A stretch of DNA of 64,000 nt from Sipunculus nudus. Lineage: Eukaryota > Annelida > Sipuncula > Golfingiida > Sipunculidae. The stretch covers positions 18,531,019-18,595,018 of the forward strand of contig CM049306.1 of assembly GCA_026874595.1 (NCBI GenBank). Reading direction: 5' to 3'. Positions within the stretch are counted from its first letter, which is position 1. Every line of letters starts with the position of its first letter. Both the position numbers and the translations under genes were made by a program. Under the pieces are notes generated by a model. That model worked only from the letters and a program-made list of their open reading frames with translations. It was not told the DNA's origin and ran no database searches. Positions 59,697 through 64,000 of the stretch are shown here, in pieces.

Positions 59697-61480
59697 AAAA
59701 AATAAAAACCAATATGGACATATATTCCACACAAATGACTTAACGTTTACGTTCTTTACGGGCTTCTAACACATTTTGAACTGACTCAGATTATGACATT
59801 TACTTAGAGATTGTTAAAACAAACAGGATGCAACCTTCAGTTGGAATAACTTGTCTTACGTTCTTTCTTTACCATTGTGTAATATTACTCTATAAGGCAG
59901 AGGGAGTAGGGGATAAAGTACCATTGAAGAAAAAAGGGTAAAATGCCAAGGGCTTCACCACACGATCGTATGACAGGGGAACATGGACATCGTAAAATGA
60001 AATGGGAACAGGGGAATGTCGTTGAAAATCATTAAATATGGGACAGAGAATATTATTAAATTAAGTGGGCATGTAGAACAGGAAAATTGTTGAATTAAGT
60101 GGAAATGTTGGGCAGAAAAACCTAGTCTAATGAAATGGGAATTTATGTAGGACCATAGAACAACTTTAAATTGGAAACGTGGATCCTCCCTATGAAAGAG
60201 GAACACATAGAAGGGGAACATGGTTATAAACAGGTACACGGAGAAGGGAAAAATCGCCAGGAAATGCGCACGTAGGACAGAGGAATATCGTTAGATAAAT
60301 GAAGTATTACAGGGAAACTTGATCTTAAGAAGTATGTATTTGGAAACGTCAAATAAAGTGGGAATATCAATTAAAGGTTCAATATTGGAACGTGGGCAAA
60401 GACTGCTTTGTTAGATTGTAAAAACATTACAAGGATGCAATAGGGATAATTTTTTTTGTAATCGGTTACATGAAAGCCGACAGTTATAATAAGTCGCCTA
60501 AATATATATGTAAAGCTTTGTAAATAAAATAAATGCTCTGTGTTATCTCATTTAATTATTTATGATATGATAAGGGGAGCTGGATGTTAGATCTAGAAAG
60601 TTATAATCTTCCGTGTAAATACCTGTGTAAGTTTGAACAATATTCATGTTTGAGCGAGGCATCATGGTAAAGCCTTCTTATAATATATGGCAGACACAGC
60701 GTGCAAAGATAAACCTCTATTAAACCCTGTGGCTGAATCGTTATGAAAACAAGTGAAATGGCCCCGGTCCTGTTTTTCAGGTACGTGCTCCAAAACATTC
60801 AGGAAAATAATATCTACTATAATACCTACTTATCAAATCTTATCAAAGCTATTTTATATAGGTATGTGTAAACATTTGTTTTCGACATGGGATCCTGTAA
60901 AATTATTTCATTTTTTTGTCATTATTTCATTTTTTTTTTTCATTATGACTTAAAATGAAAACGATACCAAAAGTCTTCAAAGTTTCCTTTTCCCATATAT
61001 ATCTTGTGTTTGTGGGTGTGTGCGGGTGTGTGTGTGTGTGCATGAGAGAGACAGACGGAGTGAGAGAGAGAGATGTTTTGGTTTCTGGTCACATATTAAA
61101 AATGTCCATAGATATGCCCTTGACGGGCTCCGTATAATAGCGAGCACAACAACTACAACATGAGTAATCAAAATCATATACCGACTGGTTTGATAAAAGC
61201 ACCGACAATGGTCTTTTTTATACAAATATGAGTATTTACAGTCACGGGTCATTGGTCACTTGGTACTGAATGCAGGGAAATGGGGAGGACTTATCGCTCA
61301 TGATCTGCGGCTGTTTACTTGTAACTTAGCCAAATTATCCGTTATATCAGGAAAACACTCCCGCTACATGCTACTACAAACCGGGTAAGCTTGTGTATAT
61401 CTTGAAATCCGCTGTCCAAATCTGAGGACCACTCAGTGCACTTGGAAAACACTGCATCGGTAGTTGATTGATCCTCGTCA
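59697..61480. other. spacer shared with block 1
   Basis: 3' flank of H and leader of I; matches 25035-26535 in parts. Contains a (TG)n-(AG)n run near 61010-61075 and candidate AATAAA words at 59701 (very close to the stop) and about 60524. Confidence 0.5.
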
Positions 61481-61489
61481 AATCAGACC

Positions 61490-61706
61490 ATGAATTATAC
61501 TATGATTGTAGCCGTCCTGGTGGTTCTCGGGGATTGTGGAGGCTACGTAGGCGCCGCCTGTCCGTCAAACCTTGATGCACTGCCAAAATACGTGTATGGA
61601 AAACGTCTCTGTGCCCGTCTGTATGAACATAGCAGTAGAGAATGGGGACGTTCATGCGGAGGTCGATATCACGATATTATGATAGATCAGCACGGGACTC
61701 TAATAG
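61490..61706 (+). CDS. syncollin-like secreted protein, locus I, exon 1 only (partial)
   Basis: ATG at 61490, signal peptide about 1-22 ending VGA, then ACPSNLDALP, YVYGKRLCARLYEHSSREW and SCGGRYHD, closing at CTAATAG|GTAACG in phase 1 like all other members. It keeps the full GKRL form. No exon 2 (FND.TSS...WEH...WND) is found from here to 64000, so it either lies beyond the window or is lost. Read without splicing, the frame would stop at 61813 with an unrelated tail and three cysteines only before that tail. Its block 1 partner is a relic (26540). Confidence 0.7.
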
Positions 61707-61842
61707 GTAACGTTGAATTAAGTCATACAGAGATATACAAAATATACAAGTGTGTTCATAATTGTACTGTCCAAGCTTCCGATCCCGACAAGCCCGCCTC
61801 ACCAAACATTTGACTGAGGTCCTTAAATGTTCTGGTCTCTGT

Positions 61843-61862
61843 CTCTCTCTCTCTCTCTCTCT
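61843..61862. repeat. (CT)n microsatellite
   Basis: About 10 CT units. Confidence 0.85.
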
Positions 61863-61869
61863 CAATTAA

Positions 61870-62459
61870 ACTATTACAAAGTGTTACTGTTTGATTTCAG
61901 TACTATTTTGAGGAGGATAGTTTATTTAAGAAAGAAAGAGTCGTTGAAACAACAACTGCAGTCCGTTGTTCATGCAGATAAGGATGCATGCACGGGTCAT
62001 TTCTTGTTCTCGTTACCTCTTTGTGTAAGCAAAGAATTTTCATTTTTGCTTATATATTATGTTGAAGCCTGTTTTACCGATGTTTTGCCCTTACGTTAGT
62101 TATGTTCGTATTTGTACAGTAACACACGTGCAAAACCTAATTGTTATATTTAATACACGGGGCACTGTTACTTGAGTGGAATAGATACCACATGAATAAT
62201 ATTCACATGGTCATCACCGTGTATACAATACAAGGAAGCGGCACTACATGGAAGATCACCTTACATGTAACGCTAGCCGAACTGCCGGGGAGGCAGAATT
62301 TTGTATAATGTTATTGATTATGTTCCGAGAAATATGTCCCAAACTATATTTATTAGTAAAATATGTGATCCTTCTGAACCCCTTATTAAAATAAACAAGA
62401 AATCAGCCACCATCTAAACATCACAGCCTACGTACAAACTTGAGTACCCTCGCCCAATA

Positions 62460-62525
<66 letters not shown>

Positions 62526-64000
62526 ATGTTGCATGAAGTATAATAAAACAAATATAAAATTTAGTACGTAAAATTCCATTTGTTTTCTTGAAGAATATTA
62601 TATATAAAGGTACCATAAACCTGCTTTGATATATACAGATTTCCCGGTTTCTCGGCATCAAACTGAATAGCTTTGTACAGTGACGACTTTTTTTCACCAA
62701 AATTAAAACTGATTGTCCTCTATTAATTTTAAAAACTAACTAGGCAATTTTTTTGGCATAATTAGAAGTTTGTTGGGGGAAATTTTGAATCCATCCTTCT
62801 GACTGTACAGTGTCATCTTCACAAAAACAATACCCTCACCCCCCCCCCCCCCGGAATATATAATATATCAACCGAGGAAACTGAGGAAGTCACACTGCGC
62901 ATAAAATCGCTACCCTAATCTAAGATGAGTTAGCATGCAACCACAAAAATGATTCGTACTGCAATTTTGGCCAGAAAGAGTTGTATCTCACTGTTGTATA
63001 AATGTCTCATCTGTACTGTAATCAAACGATAATCAAATCTAATGTATTCAGCAGTCAGGAGATATATTACTTTTTGTTTTATAAGTTTTATCCATATATA
63101 TTTTCTATGGCTTTTATTCCTCTATGTATTTCTCTGTTCCTTTTCTATTTATCTGATGGGGATACATCATGACTACCGCTTTCTATTGAATCCTTCCCTG
63201 GAGATGTTATGAAGAAATGTTGGTGAAATATCGCGTGGGGTATATGAAGCATACAAGGAACAGCATTCTAAGTTTTAAAACTGATCTGGATAAAGATATA
63301 TGCTTTTGTTCAAATGATCTTTTCATGAGTTTTCACTAGTATACGCGGCCACCTTTATTCGGGCCGCAGAGCATAAGTTTGATGCAACTAAGAACTTGGA
63401 GTACAGTGGCTCACATCCCTCTATGAGCTCGCATGGGTGTATTTTATTCACACCAGTGGCGTATAAAGTTTTTTTCATTTGAGAGTATGATTGGCGCTGT
63501 TGCGCCAGTACTCGCGTTTGCGGGAACAGGGGCAGATCCCCCTCAGAAGCTGGTAGGTTTTTTTTTCCAAAGTGAATTGGTGCAATTTGATGAATACTTA
63601 TAGTGAAATTTAGATTAAAATGAACATACGAGTTACCATTGAATATGACATATTTGTAGGATAATGAAATTATATTTTAGAGCATTTATTTACTAACCTC
63701 ATTTTCATACTTTTAAATACATTTGCTCAAATACGAACCGTAAGCTTCTAGTGCTTTTTTTTTCTTTTTTTTTCTTATCACCACTGGCATAAACATGGCT
63801 TCATAAAGTTTGAAATATTGAAAAGCAGCAAAGAATAAGGTAGTAGCTACAGAAATTTCATAATGCCACATGTTGGCTATGAAAACTAAAGGTGGCAAGG
63901 CTATAATACTCTCCAGCTGGACACGTAATTTATATGATCATCAAATCAGTTGAATTGCTTGCAACCCAGCAAAATTGTTCATTTGAAACTTGGAAGGTGA
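61870..64000. other. spacer, no gene seen
   Basis: AT-rich with a poly-C run at about 62838-62851. No exon of the cluster family or other recognised gene. The CACCAGTGG near 63453 and CCACTGG near 63782 may be remains of an inverted-repeat element, but I cannot support it. Confidence 0.4.
62467..62517. repeat. (TA)n microsatellite
   Basis: About 25 TA units. Confidence 0.95.

Larger units (their letters stand above)
47640..61600 (+). repeat. segmental duplication block 2 (E, H, I)
   Basis: Partner of 16550-26640 in the same gene order and orientation. It is longer because of the 4.1-kb minisatellite and a 2.3-kb insertion. Confidence 0.85.

Noticed and set aside
61490-61813. Locus I as a single-exon 107-aa protein
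   Set aside because: The cluster donor site at 61707 is intact and in phase 1; the downstream frame is unrelated to the family.

Overview
The window is invertebrate nuclear DNA, most likely from a mollusc and probably a bivalve (inference). Genes are split by introns with GT/AG borders and AATAAA signals. The sequence is AT-rich, with many (TA)n, (CT)n and long poly-G/poly-C tracts, and it carries several decayed transposons. Two protein families can be recognised: a rolling-stone-like membrane protein at the left edge, and a head-to-tail cluster of small secreted proteins resembling syncollin, the zymogen-granule protein.

Layout. 0.1-2.3 kb is a dimeric satellite with a ~280-bp period. 3.6-4.4 kb is the last exon of a rolling-stone-like gene. 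6.8-61.7 kb holds ten syncollin-like loci, all on the + strand. Six are complete two-exon genes: A (6828-7918), B (17578-22462), C (31762-32637), D (41123-42809), E (48587-55109) and H (58906-59696). Locus I (61490-61706) shows only its first exon before the window ends. Three are broken: a pseudogene of H (24078-25034), a relic of I (~26540-26640) and a lone truncated exon 2 of the A type (37820-38016). In every complete gene, exon 1 carries the signal peptide and the CARLYEH...SCGG half. Exon 2, joined by a phase-1 intron, carries the FND.TSS...WEH...WND.ISS..C.C half.

The cluster grew by block duplication. Segment 16.55-26.64 kb (B, broken H, relic I) matches 47.64-61.6 kb (E, H, I). Segment 31.05-33.74 kb (C) matches 40.7-44.15 kb (D). 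Segment 7.2-8.7 kb (3' part of A) matches 37.3-38.5 kb. Comparing the copies gives empty sites for two inserted elements in the B intron. It also shows one intronic 85-bp minisatellite standing at ~6 copies in B and ~48 copies in E, and a recombination scar at the end of exon 1 of E. B, C, D and E share a promoter block at an almost fixed distance (91-95 bp) from the ATG.

The rest is repeat-rich spacer: a Helitron-like element with a 180-bp core repeat (29.2-30.9 kb), several terminal-inverted-repeat elements, a HARBI1-like transposase pseudogene, an LTR-like repeat present twice, and microsatellites. If the genes act as syncollins do, their products are secretory-pathway proteins from a digestive or other exocrine cell. 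That role is inferred from family resemblance only; nothing in the sequence shows the tissue or function.
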